A DNA stretch of 64,000 nt. Origin: Alphaproteobacteria bacterium. GTDB taxonomy: Bacteria; Pseudomonadota; Alphaproteobacteria; UBA828. Positions 1-9,041 of the stretch are shown here, piece after piece. Positions within the stretch are counted from its first letter, which is position 1; each line of letters starts with the position of its first letter. The notes under the pieces are model-generated. The model ran no database searches. It saw nothing but the letters and a program-made list of their open reading frames with translations, and was not told the origin of the DNA. The stretch spans positions 43,080-107,079 of the forward strand of contig JAJDXK010000149.1 of assembly GCA_022823305.1 (NCBI GenBank). The letters run 5' to 3'. The position numbers were made by a program, and so were the translations under genes.

Positions 1-1229
1 AAGCCGAGATCAACCTGACCTCGGTGTTCGACCGCAAGAACTACTTCTACCCCGACCTCCCGCCCGGCTATCAGATCTCGCAGTACTCGCGGCCAATCGT
101 CGGCCGGGGCCACGTCGTGCTCGACCTGGAGGACGGCGCGCAGCGCAGCATCGGCATCACCCGGTTGCACCTGGAGATGGACGCGGGCAAGTCCGTCCAC
201 GACCGCCGCGCCGACGCCACCTGCGTCGACCTCAACCGCGCCGGCGTCGCGCTGATGGAGATCGTCTCCGAGCCCGACATCAGGAGCCCGGAGGAGGCCG
301 GCCTCTACCTGCGCAAGCTGCGCTCGATCCTGCGCACCATCGGCACCTGCGACGGCAACATGGAGCAGGGCTCGCTGCGCGCCGACGTGAACGTCTCGGT
401 GCGCCGGTCGGGCGAGGAACTGGGCACCCGCTGCGAGATCAAGAACCTCAACTCGGTCCGTTTCGTCATGAAGGCGATCGAGGTCGAGGCCCGCCGCCAG
501 GTCGCGGTAATCGAGAGCGGCGGCGCGGTGGAGCTGGAGACGCGCCTCTTCGATCCCGAGCGCGGCGAGACCCGCTCCATGCGCTCGAAGGAGGAGGCCC
601 ACGACTACCGCTACTTCCCCGACCCCGACCTGCTGCCGCTCACCCTCGACCCCGCCTGGGTCGAGGAACTGCGCGCCGCCCTGCCGGAGCTGCCCGACGC
701 GCGGAAGGCGCGCTTCATGGCCGAGCACGGGCTTTCCGCCTACGACGCCGGCGTGCTGGTGGCCGCGCGCGCGATCGCGGACCTCTTCGATGCTGCAGCG
801 GCCGGCCGCGACGCCAAGCGGGTCGCCAACTTCATCATGGGCCCGCTCTTCGGCGCCCTGAACCGGGCCGGGATCGAGGTCGAGGACTGCCCGGTCCCGG
901 CCGATGCGCTCGGTGCGCTGATCGACCGGGTGAGCGACGACACCATCTCGCACCAGTCCGCCAACACCGTGATCCAGGCCGTGGTCGCAACCGGCGCGGA
1001 CGTGGACGCCGTCATCGAGGAGAAGGGGCTGCGGCAGGTCAGCGACGCGGGCGCCATCGAGGCGCTGGTGGAGCGGGTGATCGCCGACAACCCCGACAAG
1101 GTCGCCGACTACCGCGCCGGCAGGACGAAGCTCATGGGCTGGTTCGTCGGCCAGGTGATGAAGGCGTCGGCCGGCAAGGCCAACCCGCGCGCGGTCAACG
1201 AGGCGCTGCGGGCCCGGCTAGACGGCTGA
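1..1229 (+). CDS. gatB: Asp/Glu-tRNA(Asn/Gln) amidotransferase subunit B, 5' truncated
   Basis: GatB activates and presents mischarged Glu-tRNA(Gln)/Asp-tRNA(Asn) for transamidation within the GatCAB complex. The open frame runs from base 3 without a true start; the GTG at 24 is internal, because the codons before it already read as GatB (AEINLTS). Family segments visible include [20 protein letters not shown] near the window start and [13 protein letters not shown] about a third of the way in, followed by the helical and YqeY-like C-terminal domains. About 408 residues remain of a usual ~480, so roughly 75 N-terminal residues lie outside the window. gatC and gatA are not in view. Confidence 0.97.
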   Translation, partial: AEINLTSVFDRKNYFYPDLPPGYQISQYSRPIVGRGHVVLDLEDGAQRSIGITRLHLEMDAGKSVHDRRADATCVDLNRAGVALMEIVSEPDIRSPEEAGLYLRKLRSILRTIGTCDGNMEQGSLRADVNVSVRRSGEELGTRCEIKNLNSVRFVMKAIEVEARRQVAVIESGGAVELETRLFDPERGETRSMRSKEEAHDYRYFPDPDLLPLTLDPAWVEELRAALPELPDARKARFMAEHGLSAYDAGVLVAARAIADLFDAAAAGRDAKRVANFIMGPLFGALNRAGIEVEDCPVPADALGALIDRVSDDTISHQSANTVIQAVVATGADVDAVIEEKGLRQVSDAGAIEALVERVIADNPDKVADYRAGRTKLMGWFVGQVMKASAGKANPRAVNEALRARLDG

Positions 1230-1273
1230 GCGCCGTGCCGCGCCCGCCGCCCTGAAGGGAACGGGGCCGAGCC

Positions 1274-2173
1274 ATGTTCCTGCCGCTCAAGGACGACAAT
1301 CCGCTCAACCGGATCGGCTTCCAGTTCGTGACGGTAGCGCTGATCGCCGCCTGCACCGTCGTCTGGATCGTCCAGATGGCCGGCGGCGAGCGCTTCGATG
1401 CCGAGCTGATCTTCCGCCTCGGCATGATCCCGGTGACGGTCCTCGGCGACCTCACCCGCGAGCCCGACATGGTCACGGTGACGCCCTGGCTCACCGTCTT
1501 CACGTCGATGTTCCTGCACGGGGGCTTCTGGCACCTGCTCGGCAACATGCTCTACCTCTGGATCTTCGGCGACAACGTCGAGGACGCGATGGGCCACTGG
1601 CGCTTCGCGCTCTTCTACCTGCTCTGCGGCGCCGTGGCGGGGCTGACCCACGCCGCCGTCGAGCCCGCCTCGCAGATCCCCACCATCGGCGCGAGCGGCG
1701 CGGTCTCCGGCGTGCTCGGGGCCTACTTCGTGCTGCATCCCAGGCGGGGCGTCTGGATGCTCATCTTCTTCATGCCCATCCGCTTCCCCGCCTGGGCGGT
1801 GCTGGGAGTCTGGATCGGTTATCAGGTCATCAACGCGCTGGCCGATGCGGGCGGCGGGGTCGCGTGGTACGCCCACGTCGGGGGCTTCGTCGCCGGCGCA
1901 CTGCTGGTGGTGCCGCTGCGCAAGCGCGGCGTGCCGCTCTTCGACCGCGGCTTCGTCCGCACCCGCAGGCGGACGCCCTACCGGCCGCCGCCGGAGGCCG
2001 AGAGTCCGGGAATGGGGCCATGGGAGGAGCAGCCTCCCGATCCCCGGGCCGACGGCGACGCGCCGTGGCAGGAGCCGCCTGCCACGCGGCCCAACGGCGG
2101 CGGCGAGCACAAGGGTCCCGGGACCGGCCCCTGGGGACGGCGGCCGCGCGGACCCTGGTCGCGGAGGGACTGA
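1274..2173 (+). CDS. rhomboid family intramembrane serine protease
   Basis: Predicted inner-membrane serine protease of 299 residues that cleaves substrates within the bilayer. It shows hydrophobic helices across residues ~15-215. The HGGFWHLLGNM loop is at 82-92, the catalytic serine motif GASG has Ser141, and the partner histidine is His201 in AHVGG. The last ~80 residues form a proline- and glycine-rich, probably disordered cytoplasmic tail, longer than in minimal rhomboids. It starts 44 nt after gatB. The 3' end holds a GGAGGG Shine-Dalgarno sequence (2163-2168) that appears to serve the next ORF. Substrate unknown. Confidence 0.9.
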   Translation: MFLPLKDDNPLNRIGFQFVTVALIAACTVVWIVQMAGGERFDAELIFRLGMIPVTVLGDLTREPDMVTVTPWLTVFTSMFLHGGFWHLLGNMLYLWIFGDNVEDAMGHWRFALFYLLCGAVAGLTHAAVEPASQIPTIGASGAVSGVLGAYFVLHPRRGVWMLIFFMPIRFPAWAVLGVWIGYQVINALADAGGGVAWYAHVGGFVAGALLVVPLRKRGVPLFDRGFVRTRRRTPYRPPPEAESPGMGPWEEQPPDPRADGDAPWQEPPATRPNGGGEHKGPGTGPWGRRPRGPWSRRD

Positions 2174-2176
2174 CCC

Positions 2177-2392
2177 ATCGCATCCGAGCGCAAGAGCGAC
2201 TACTTCGCCGAGCGCATCCGGGCGGAGCTGGCGTTCGCGCGCTCGCGCGGTGCGCGCGACGCCGAGGCGCTGGCGCGGCACCTCAACCGGCGCGGCTTCC
2301 TCACCCGCGCAGGCCAGCGCTGGACCGCGGAGGCCGTCGAGGCGGAGACCGCGCGCCGCCCCCCTAAATGCGGTGCCGCTGCCCGGCCCTGA
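2177..2392 (+). CDS. small helix-turn-helix-like protein with apparent AUC start
   Basis: A 71-codon open frame with no ATG, GTG or TTG near its start. It lies in the same frame as the rhomboid gene, directly after the TGA at 2171-2173. A strong GGAGGG (2163-2168) sits 8 nt before ATC at 2177, which would give an N-terminus ASERKSDYFAERIR. The segment ALARHLNRRGFLTRAGQRWT resembles the helix-turn-helix part of serine recombinase 'Recombinase' domains, which also occurs in short alphaproteobacterial proteins. Codon use matches the host. Alternatives are an ATG start decayed to ATC, or readthrough of the rhomboid stop. It overlaps the convergent downstream gene by 29 nt. Confidence 0.55.
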   Translation: MASERKSDYFAERIRAELAFARSRGARDAEALARHLNRRGFLTRAGQRWTAEAVEAETARRPPKCGAAARP

Positions 2393-3650
2393 ACGAGCCG
2401 GGCTCTTTTTCCCACCGATCCAAACCCGCGCGCCAATAGTAGCCCTGCCCAATTTGGTATCCATCATCGAGTGTTGACACGCTGTCCTTGGCCCGTTCGT
2501 AAATCCTTGGCCAGTCGCCCACGTTCTCCCGTGCGTACCATCCCAAGGCAAGAAGCGCCGCTCGTTCCTCCTCGGTCAGCTTACAGAACATTTTTTTGAG
2601 TCGTGCGTAGGAGGGCAGCTTGAAGTCCTTGCTAATGTCCATAGACGATCGTGCGCGTAAGCCTTTCGCATCGCCTCCGGCACGCTTGGCGGCTCTGGCA
2701 TCCACGTCGTGCGCCCAGCCGTCATAGGCATCGCTCAACGCCTCCACCTTCGACCGGGAGATCGCGGGAGGCGGACTTCGCTTCGCCTGCGTCTCCTGAA
2801 TCCACTCAATCGTGCGTGCGCGCTCCTCGCGCAACTCCTCCAAGTGTTCAGACTTCCCACGTGGCTCCTTGATCGTCAACGGCCACATTGGAAAGGGCCA
2901 GTTCCAAATTATGAACTCTAAGGTTGACTCGTCTTCGAAGGTCAATCCGCCCGCTTCGAGCTGTTCCAATGTATGCTTGATGAGCTGTCGAAGTTCTCTT
3001 CGATCCATCTCTGGTTCAGGCAAGAAATCTCTCCATATCGTGGCTATCGTAGCCAACCCATCGGGCGAATTGCCCCCGGCATTGGACAGAGCTTGGCTAA
3101 GCGTGACACAATCGGGAGATTCGTAAGGCCCCAGACTGGGGAGCGGGTTGCCCGGAGCGCTCCAGTAGCATTCGCCGGATTCGTCGGTGAGGTCTCGGAC
3201 GTAATCGACATACAGGGTCTGCTCTCGCTCCGCAGTGATCGAATTCGGAAAAATCCAATCAACCCAGTTTGGCCCTTCCAAGTAGAAGGGACGGCACTCG
3301 CTCTCGATCAGTCCGCAAAGCTCCTTAAATGAATGAATGTTTGGATACGAACACGCCATGGCATAAATCCGCTTCGCGACGTGCCCGTAAAAGCGACCTG
3401 CAACGTCCGCTCTTTTCTCCCAGTCGCTCGGGCATCGAATCAAGTCCATAAGAATCAAGACCTTCGCAGCTTCTTCCTTCGCGAAGCCGCGCATGATTTC
3501 TGAGGCACGAAATTCTCTGTCCCGATACAGCCGATGCGCGGTTTCATCCAAGCTAACGGCGTTCTCAACAATGAGTGGTATACCTTCGGATAGCTCCTTG
3601 AAGAGGCGGTCATCCGGGAAGCTTGCCAAGTCGCGAATAGCCCGCCGCAT
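2364..3650 (-). CDS. AbiV/HEPN-like protein in a low-GC insert
   Basis: A 428-residue soluble protein that I do not recognise with certainty. Residues ~25-100 look like the helical HEPN fold of AbiV-family abortive-infection proteins: IVENAVSLDETAHRLY followed by EEAAKVLILMDLIRCP (59-74), with a nearby RFYGH (86-90) whose spacing is not the canonical R-x4-6-H. The remainder (100-428) has no motif I can name and contains charged helices. Base composition is strikingly lower in G+C than every neighbour, with frequent AT-ending codons. That indicates recent transfer, and a defence role is inferred from the AbiV resemblance. No partner gene is adjacent. The start ATG at 3650 has only a weak ribosome site. 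Confidence 0.6.
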   Translation of the reverse strand: MRRAIRDLASFPDDRLFKELSEGIPLIVENAVSLDETAHRLYRDREFRASEIMRGFAKEEAAKVLILMDLIRCPSDWEKRADVAGRFYGHVAKRIYAMACSYPNIHSFKELCGLIESECRPFYLEGPNWVDWIFPNSITAEREQTLYVDYVRDLTDESGECYWSAPGNPLPSLGPYESPDCVTLSQALSNAGGNSPDGLATIATIWRDFLPEPEMDRRELRQLIKHTLEQLEAGGLTFEDESTLEFIIWNWPFPMWPLTIKEPRGKSEHLEELREERARTIEWIQETQAKRSPPPAISRSKVEALSDAYDGWAHDVDARAAKRAGGDAKGLRARSSMDISKDFKLPSYARLKKMFCKLTEEERAALLALGWYARENVGDWPRIYERAKDSVSTLDDGYQIGQGYYWRAGLDRWEKEPGSFRAGQRHRI

Positions 3651-3713
3651 TCTTACCGTTCCATCCGATTGAACTGGTTCATCTTGCGAAACTAGATTTT
3701 CGCCCGCCCTGTC

Positions 3714-3761
3714 TTAGTTCGCCGCCGGCGCGGCGTGGCCGTCATGCGTGACGACGTCCAT
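3714..3761 (-). pseudogene. 15-codon remnant with strong ribosome-binding site
   Basis: On the minus strand a GGGGAGG lies 5 nt before ATG (3759-3761), followed by 14 GC-rich codons ([15 protein letters not shown]) and TAA. The stop falls where composition changes to the low-GC insert. This looks like the 5' end of a resident gene cut off by insertion of the AbiV-like gene. A short leader peptide is the alternative. Too short for a family call. Confidence 0.3.
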
Positions 3762-3837
3762 GGCATCCTCCCCGCTCATTCAAGATATTGTAGCCTGAGT
3801 CCAGAGCAGCGCATAAGGACGGGTGCACCAACAAGTG

Positions 3838-3867
3838 TTGCCCGACTCTCGGCCCAAGGCGTATACA
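3838..3867 (+). promoter_or_regulatory. candidate sigma-70 promoter for the rpiB-rib block
   Basis: TTGCCC (3838-3843), an 18-bp spacer and TATACA (3862-3867), placing a start near 3874, about 27 nt before the rpiB ATG. Each hexamer matches four of six consensus bases. No other obvious promoter precedes the rpiB-glyA-nrdR-rib genes. Sequences between 3762 and 3837 show nothing else. Confidence 0.4.
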
Positions 3868-3900
3868 GGTCGCGCCATGGGCCTCGCGGCAGGGGTGGCC

Positions 3901-4335
3901 ATGCCGGACCAGCTAATAGCCATCGCCTCCGACCACGCGGGCGTCGACCTCAAGGCGGTGCTCCGCGCCGAGCTGGAGGCTACCGGCCGCGAGGTCATCG
4001 ACCTGGGTCCGAGCGGCGACGGTCCGGTCGACTACCCCGACTACGCCGAGGCCCTGGCGCAGGCGATCGAGAGCGGGCGCGCCGAGAAGGGCGTCCTCAT
4101 CTGCGGGAGCGGCATCGGCATGAGCATCGCAGTCAACCGCAGCCGTGCCGTGCGCGGTGCGCTCTGCCACGACGAGGAGGCGGCGCGGCTCGCGCGCGCC
4201 CACAACGACGCCAACGTCATCGCGCTCGGCGCCCGCCGCGTCTCGGAGGAGACCGCGCGCCGCTGCCTGCAGGCGTTTCTGGACACGGACTTCGAGGGCG
4301 GCCGCCACAAGGCGCGGGTCGCCAAGCTTTCCTGA
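3901..4335 (+). CDS. rpiB: ribose-5-phosphate isomerase B
   Basis: Interconverts ribose 5-phosphate and ribulose 5-phosphate in the pentose phosphate pathway (144 residues). The family signature SDHAG is at 10-14 and the active-site [10 protein letters not shown] at 67-76, with catalytic Cys68. A downstream [18 protein letters not shown] segment matches the other phosphate-binding side. The ATG at 3901 was chosen because family proteins begin directly with the first strand ([11 protein letters not shown]). An in-frame ATG at 3877 would add eight residues. Ribulose 5-phosphate is also the substrate of RibB downstream. glyA follows after 29 nt. Confidence 0.95.
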   Translation: MPDQLIAIASDHAGVDLKAVLRAELEATGREVIDLGPSGDGPVDYPDYAEALAQAIESGRAEKGVLICGSGIGMSIAVNRSRAVRGALCHDEEAARLARAHNDANVIALGARRVSEETARRCLQAFLDTDFEGGRHKARVAKLS

Positions 4336-4364
4336 CCGGACCGGCAGGAAGAAGGAAGGCAATC

Positions 4365-5675
4365 ATGGCTGTCTCCACGCAGGCCCAGGCCGGGGCCGGC
4401 ACCCCCTTCTTCACCAGCCCGCTGCACGAGGCCGACCCGGCCGTCCATGCCGCGGTGGCCGGCGAGATCGAGCGCCTGCAGACGACCATCGAGCTGATCG
4501 CGTCGGAAAACATCGTGAGCCGCGCGGTGCTGGAGGCCCAGGGCTCCGTGCTCACCAACAAGTACGCCGAGGGCTATCCCGGGCGGCGCTACTACGGCGG
4601 CTGCGAGAACGTCGACATCGGCGAAGGGCTCGCCATCGAGCGGGCGATCGCCATCTTCGGCTGCGGCTTCGCCAACGTGCAGCCCCATTCCGGCGCACAG
4701 GCCAACCAGGCGGCCTTTCTCGCCACGCTCGAGCCCGGCGACACCTTTCTCGGCCTCTCGCTCGCGGCCGGCGGGCACCTCACCCACGGCGCTGCGCCCA
4801 ACCTCTCGGGCAAGTGGTTCAAGGCGGTGCAGTACGGCGTCCGCCGCGAGGACGGACGCATCGATCTCGACGAGGTGGCCCGGCTTGCGGAGGCCGAGAA
4901 GCCGAAGCTCATCGTCGCCGGCGGCTCCGCCTATCCGCGCATCATCGACTTCGAGGGCTTCCGCAGGATCGCCGATGGGGTGGGCGCGGTCTTCATGGTC
5001 GACATGGCCCACTTCGCAGGCCTGGTCGCGGCAGGCGTGCACCCGAATCCCTTCCCGCACGCCCACATCGTCACGACCACCACGCACAAGACCCTGCGCG
5101 GCCCGCGCGGCGGCATGATCCTGACCGACAACGAGGCGCTCTCGAAGCGGGTCAACTCGGCCGTCTTCCCCGGCCTGCAGGGCGGGCCGCTGGAGCACGT
5201 GATAGCCGGAAAGGCGGTGGCGCTGGGCGAGGCGATGCAGCCCGCCTTCAAGGACTACGCCCGGCAGGTGGTGGCCAACGCCAAGGCGCTGGCGGCCGCG
5301 CTGCTCGAGCGCGGCTACGACATCGTCTCCGGCGGCACCGACACCCACCTCCTGCTGGTCGATCTGCGCTCCAAGGGACTCACCGGCAAGCGGGCGGAGG
5401 CCCTGCTGGAGGAGGCCGGAATCACCTGCAACAAGAACGGCGTTCCCTTCGATCCCGAAAAGCCCTGGGTGACCTCGGGCATCCGCCTCGGCTCGCCGGC
5501 GGCCACCAGCCGCGGCTTCGGCGAGGCCGAGTTCCGGCGCATCGCCGGCTGGATCGCCGATCTGCTCGATCTCGAGGCCGGCGCGGCGGGCGCCGGCGAG
5601 GGCCGCGCGGCAGAGATCCGCGCCGACGTCCGGGCGCTCTGCGCCGCCTTTCCCGTCTATCCCGGCCACGCCTGA
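4365..5675 (+). CDS. glyA: serine hydroxymethyltransferase
   Basis: PLP enzyme converting serine and tetrahydrofolate to glycine and 5,10-methylene-THF, the main cellular one-carbon source. It has 436 residues, the usual length. The PLP lysine is K242 in [15 protein letters not shown], and [14 protein letters not shown] lies at 67-80. An AAGGAAGG ribosome site lies just before the ATG; the open frame continues upstream but the family N-terminus begins here. It is followed by nrdR after 14 nt, the conserved alphaproteobacterial order. It could take up glycine and methylene-THF made by the flavoprotein at 24.9 kb. Confidence 0.98.
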   Translation: MAVSTQAQAGAGTPFFTSPLHEADPAVHAAVAGEIERLQTTIELIASENIVSRAVLEAQGSVLTNKYAEGYPGRRYYGGCENVDIGEGLAIERAIAIFGCGFANVQPHSGAQANQAAFLATLEPGDTFLGLSLAAGGHLTHGAAPNLSGKWFKAVQYGVRREDGRIDLDEVARLAEAEKPKLIVAGGSAYPRIIDFEGFRRIADGVGAVFMVDMAHFAGLVAAGVHPNPFPHAHIVTTTTHKTLRGPRGGMILTDNEALSKRVNSAVFPGLQGGPLEHVIAGKAVALGEAMQPAFKDYARQVVANAKALAAALLERGYDIVSGGTDTHLLLVDLRSKGLTGKRAEALLEEAGITCNKNGVPFDPEKPWVTSGIRLGSPAATSRGFGEAEFRRIAGWIADLLDLEAGAAGAGEGRAAEIRADVRALCAAFPVYPGHA

Positions 5676-5689
5676 GAGGGAGGCTCGCC

Positions 5690-6148
5690 GTGCGCTGCCC
5701 GTTCTGCGGCAATGAAGACACGCAGGTGAAGGATTCGCGGCCGACCGAGGACAACACCGCGATCCGCCGCCGCCGGCAATGCACCAACTGCGCCGGCCGC
5801 TTCACCACCTTCGAGAGGATCCAGCTGCGCGAGCTCGCGGTCGTCAAGAGCAACGGCCAGCGGGCCCCCTTCGAGCGCGAGAAGATGCTGCGCTCGATGC
5901 AGATCGCGCTGCGCAAGCGGCCGGTCGAGCCCGAGCGGGTCGACCAGATCGTGACCGGCATCGTGCGCCGGCTGGAGAGTCTGGGCGAAGCTGAGATCCC
6001 GTCGAGCGTGATCGGCGAGATGGTGATGGACGCGCTCTCCGGCCTCGATCAGGTGGCCTACGTCCGCTTCGCCTCGGTCTACCGGAACTTCGGCGAGAAG
6101 AAGGACTTCGAGGAGTTCATCGGCGGGCTCGACGACGAGCGGGACTGA
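5690..6148 (+). CDS. nrdR: transcriptional repressor NrdR
   Basis: ATP/dATP-responsive repressor of ribonucleotide reductase genes (152 residues). The N-terminal zinc ribbon has CPFC (3-6) and a CTNC pair near 31-34. An ATP-cone domain follows (~49-139) with [16 protein letters not shown]. Start is GTG, fixed by the invariant MRCPFC opening. It lies between glyA and ribD, 4 nt before ribD, as in many alphaproteobacteria. The only reductase in the window is the class II nrdJ at 37 kb. I could not find a convincing pair of NrdR boxes in front of it. Confidence 0.97.
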   Translation: MRCPFCGNEDTQVKDSRPTEDNTAIRRRRQCTNCAGRFTTFERIQLRELAVVKSNGQRAPFEREKMLRSMQIALRKRPVEPERVDQIVTGIVRRLESLGEAEIPSSVIGEMVMDALSGLDQVAYVRFASVYRNFGEKKDFEEFIGGLDDERD

Positions 6149-6152
6149 GCCG

Positions 6153-7271
6153 ATGACGGAGGCCGACCCGGCCCTCGACCGCCGCTTAATGGCGCTCGCG
6201 CTGGCGCTCGCCGGGCGGGGCCTCGGCTCCACTTGGCCCAACCCGGCGGTGGGCTGCGTGCTCGTCCGGGACGGGCGCATCACGGGCCGCGGCCGGACCC
6301 AGCCGGGCGGCCGCCCCCATGCCGAGACCGAGGCGCTGGCCCGCGCTGGCGAGGCGGCGCAGGGCGCCACCTGCTACGTCACCCTCGAGCCCTGCGCCCA
6401 CGAGGGCGAGACCGGCCCCTGCGCCGACGCGCTGGTGCGGGCGGGCATCGCGCGCGCCGTGATCGCGCTGGAGGACCCGGATCCACGCGTCGCCGGGCGC
6501 GGCGTCGCCACGCTCGAAGCAGCGGGCATCGCGGTCGCGCGCGGCTGCATGGAGGAAGAGGCGAGGGCGCTCAACGCGGGCTTCCTCTCGCGCATCCAGC
6601 GCGGCCGGCCCCTCGTGACCCTCAAGCTCGCGAGCAGCCTGGACGGGCGCATCGCGACGCAGACCGGCGACAGCCGCTGGATCACCGGCCCGCTCGCGCG
6701 CGCCCGCGGCCACCTGCTCCGGGCCCGCCACGACGCGGTGATGGTGGGCGCGGCAAGCGCGATCGCCGACGACCCCGCGCTCACCTGCCGGCTCCCCGGC
6801 ATGGCAGGCTGGAGCCCCGTCCGCATCGTCATCGACGGCAGCGCGCCCCTGCCCGCGGGCCATGCGCTCGTCGCCGGCGCCCGCGAGAGCGCGACCTGGA
6901 TCGTCTCCACCGAGGCGCTGGGGCAGGACGGCCGCCACGAGGCCTGGCGCCAGGCCGGGGTGGAGGTCGTCGAGGTTGCGGCGGATGAAGCGGGCCGCCC
7001 GGCCCTCGATGCGGCGCTCGAGGCCCTTGCCGGGCGCGGCCTCACCCGCGTTCTGGTGGAAGGCGGCGGCCGCCTCGCGGCCTCCCTGCTGCGGTCGCGC
7101 CTGGTCGACCGCATCGCGTGGTTCCGCGCGCCATGCGCGATCGGCGGCGACGGCGTGCCGGCGCTCGCCGGCCTCGGCATCGAGCGCGCGACGGACATGG
7201 CGCGCTTCGTCCGCGTCTCGTCCGCCCCGCTCGGCGAGGACGTGCTGGACACCCTGGTCCCGGCGGCCTAG
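6153..7271 (+). CDS. ribD: riboflavin biosynthesis deaminase/reductase RibD
   Basis: Bifunctional enzyme that deaminates the pyrimidine product of GTP cyclohydrolase II and then reduces its ribosyl chain (372 residues). The zinc deaminase domain (~1-150) carries HAETEAL and EPCAHEGETGPCADAL. The reductase domain (~150-372) begins with VTLKLASSLDGRIA and contains VEGGGRLAASLL. It is coupled to nrdR by a 4-nt gap and leads the rib genes. No FMN riboswitch-like leader is possible in such a short gap. Confidence 0.97.
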   Translation: MTEADPALDRRLMALALALAGRGLGSTWPNPAVGCVLVRDGRITGRGRTQPGGRPHAETEALARAGEAAQGATCYVTLEPCAHEGETGPCADALVRAGIARAVIALEDPDPRVAGRGVATLEAAGIAVARGCMEEEARALNAGFLSRIQRGRPLVTLKLASSLDGRIATQTGDSRWITGPLARARGHLLRARHDAVMVGAASAIADDPALTCRLPGMAGWSPVRIVIDGSAPLPAGHALVAGARESATWIVSTEALGQDGRHEAWRQAGVEVVEVAADEAGRPALDAALEALAGRGLTRVLVEGGGRLAASLLRSRLVDRIAWFRAPCAIGGDGVPALAGLGIERATDMARFVRVSSAPLGEDVLDTLVPAA

Positions 7272-7280
7272 GGGACGCCC

Positions 7281-7874
7281 ATGTTCTCCGGAATCGTCAC
7301 CGATGTGGGCCATGTGCGGGCGGCGGAAGAGGCCGCCGCCGGCGGCATGCGGCTCGAGATCGGCACCGCCTACGACACCGCAGACATCGCCCTCGGCGCG
7401 TCCGTCGCCTGCTCGGGCCCCTGCCTCACGGTGACGGACAAGGGGCCGGGCTGGTTCGCCGTCGACGTCTCGGGCGAGACCGCGAGCCGCACCACCCTCG
7501 GCGACTGGCGCGCCGGCACGCGGGTCAATCTGGAGCGTGCCCTCGGCCTGGGCGACGAGATCGGCGGCCACCTCGTCACCGGCCACATCGACGGCGTCGG
7601 GCTGGTCGAGAAGGCGGAACCCGAGGGCGACTCGCTCCGCCTCAGCGTCCACTGCCCAGCGGAACTCGCGCGCTTCGTCGCATCCAAGGGCTCGGTCGCG
7701 CTCGACGGCGTCTCGCTGACGGTGAACGAGGTGGAGGGCGCGGTGTTCGGGATCAACCTGATCCCGCACACGCTGGCCCAGACCACGCTCGACGACTGCG
7801 CCGCCGGCCGCCGCCTCAACCTTGAGGTGGACCTGATCGCGCGCTACCTTGCGCGCCTCCTTCCTGAGCGTTGA
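7281..7874 (+). CDS. ribE: riboflavin synthase alpha chain
   Basis: Dismutates two 6,7-dimethyl-8-ribityllumazine molecules to riboflavin (197 residues). It begins with the diagnostic MFSGIV and consists of two similar beta-barrel halves. The first contains ACSGPCLTV and the second [14 protein letters not shown], with [10 protein letters not shown] at the junction. The gene starts 9 nt after ribD and is followed by ribB 9 nt later. Some genomes call this gene ribC. Confidence 0.97.
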   Translation: MFSGIVTDVGHVRAAEEAAAGGMRLEIGTAYDTADIALGASVACSGPCLTVTDKGPGWFAVDVSGETASRTTLGDWRAGTRVNLERALGLGDEIGGHLVTGHIDGVGLVEKAEPEGDSLRLSVHCPAELARFVASKGSVALDGVSLTVNEVEGAVFGINLIPHTLAQTTLDDCAAGRRLNLEVDLIARYLARLLPER

Positions 7875-7883
7875 TGGGTCGAG

Positions 7884-9041
7884 ATGTCGCGCGCCGCGCC
7901 GTCCTGCAAGCTCATATCGGTCGAGGAAACGGTCGAGGAGTTTCGCAACGGGCGAATGGTCATCCTCGCCGACGACGAGGAACGCGAGAACGAGGGCGAT
8001 CTCGTCATCCCGGCGCAGATGGCCACGCCCGAGGCGATCAACTTCATGGCCCGCTACGGTCGCGGGCTGATCTGCCTCGCGCTCGGCTCCGAGCGGGTGC
8101 GCGACCTCGGCCTCGAGCTGATGCCCAAGCGCAACGAATCCCGCCACGACACGGCGTTCACCGTCTCCATCGAGGCGCGCGAGGGGATCACCACCGGCAT
8201 CTCGGCCTCCGACCGCGCGCGCACGGTCGCCGTCGCCATCGACCCGCGCTGCGGGCCGGACGACGTCACCTCGCCGGGGCACGTCTTCCCCCTCGTGGCC
8301 CGCGACGGCGGCGTGCTGGTACGCACCGGGCACACCGAGGCGAGCGTCGACCTCGCGCGCCTCGCCGGCCTCAACCCGTCCGCGGTGATCTGCGAGATCA
8401 TGAACGACGACGGCACCATGGCGCGAATGCCGGACCTCGAGGCCTTCTCCCGGCGTCACGACATCAAGATCGCGACCATCGCCGACCTGATCGCCTATCG
8501 CCTGCGCCACGACAGCATCATCCGGCGGGTGCGCGAGACCACCTTCACCTCCCATCACGGCGGCGCCTTCCGCATGTACGTCTACGCCGACACCGTGCAG
8601 AAGGCCGAGCACATCGCGTTGGTGAAGGGCGACGTCTGGAACAACGAGCCGGTGCCCGTGCGGGCGCACGCCTTCAGCATCCTCGACGACGGCCTCGCCG
8701 ACACCGGCAGCGAGAACACCGGCAAGCTCCAGGCCGCGCTGCGGCTGATCGGCGAGCTGGGCCGGGGCGTCGTGGTCGTTATCCGCGAGGCATTTCCCGC
8801 GCGGCTCTCCGAGCAGGCGGAGGAGGGCGCCGACGGCCACGACGGCGAGGACTCCGAAGGCCTCAGGGACTACGGCGTCGCCGCCCAGATCCTGCTCGAC
8901 CTCGGTGTCCGCGACATGATCCTGCTGCACAACACGCACTGGACCATCGTGGGCCTCGACGGCTACGGGCTCCGGGTGATCGACCAGCACCCGATCTCGG
9001 ACAAGGCGCGCCGCGCATGGATGGCCGGCAGCGATGATTGA
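7884..9041 (+). CDS. ribB: 3,4-dihydroxy-2-butanone 4-phosphate synthase with degenerate GTP cyclohydrolase II-like domain
   Basis: The N-terminal domain (~1-210) is a full RibB, converting ribulose 5-phosphate to the four-carbon riboflavin precursor: [15 protein letters not shown], the [13 protein letters not shown] stretch and GHTEASVDL are intact. The C-terminal domain (~215-385) aligns with GTP cyclohydrolase II. Where that enzyme has the zinc cysteines (C-x10-C-x-C after VR-HSE), this protein reads [17 protein letters not shown] with no cysteine. It therefore should not open GTP. This matches RibBX-type hybrids described in proteobacteria. A real ribA must lie elsewhere. It overlaps ribH by 8 nt. 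Confidence 0.93.
   Translation: MSRAAPSCKLISVEETVEEFRNGRMVILADDEERENEGDLVIPAQMATPEAINFMARYGRGLICLALGSERVRDLGLELMPKRNESRHDTAFTVSIEAREGITTGISASDRARTVAVAIDPRCGPDDVTSPGHVFPLVARDGGVLVRTGHTEASVDLARLAGLNPSAVICEIMNDDGTMARMPDLEAFSRRHDIKIATIADLIAYRLRHDSIIRRVRETTFTSHHGGAFRMYVYADTVQKAEHIALVKGDVWNNEPVPVRAHAFSILDDGLADTGSENTGKLQAALRLIGELGRGVVVVIREAFPARLSEQAEEGADGHDGEDSEGLRDYGVAAQILLDLGVRDMILLHNTHWTIVGLDGYGLRVIDQHPISDKARRAWMAGSDD

Noticed and set aside
2364..3761. Low-GC insert considered as a prophage or insertion sequence
   Set aside because: No transposase, integrase, terminal inverted repeats or target duplication could be recognised at its edges.
6149..7880. FMN riboswitch in front of the riboflavin genes
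   Set aside because: Gaps between nrdR, ribD, ribE and ribB are under 10 nt, and nothing resembling the conserved RFN element is seen upstream of rpiB or glyA.
6186..8990. 934-codon open frame on the minus strand across ribD-ribE-ribB
   Set aside because: It is antisense to three certain genes and has low-complexity Arg/Gly/Ala/Asp composition typical of high-GC shadow frames; no family motif.
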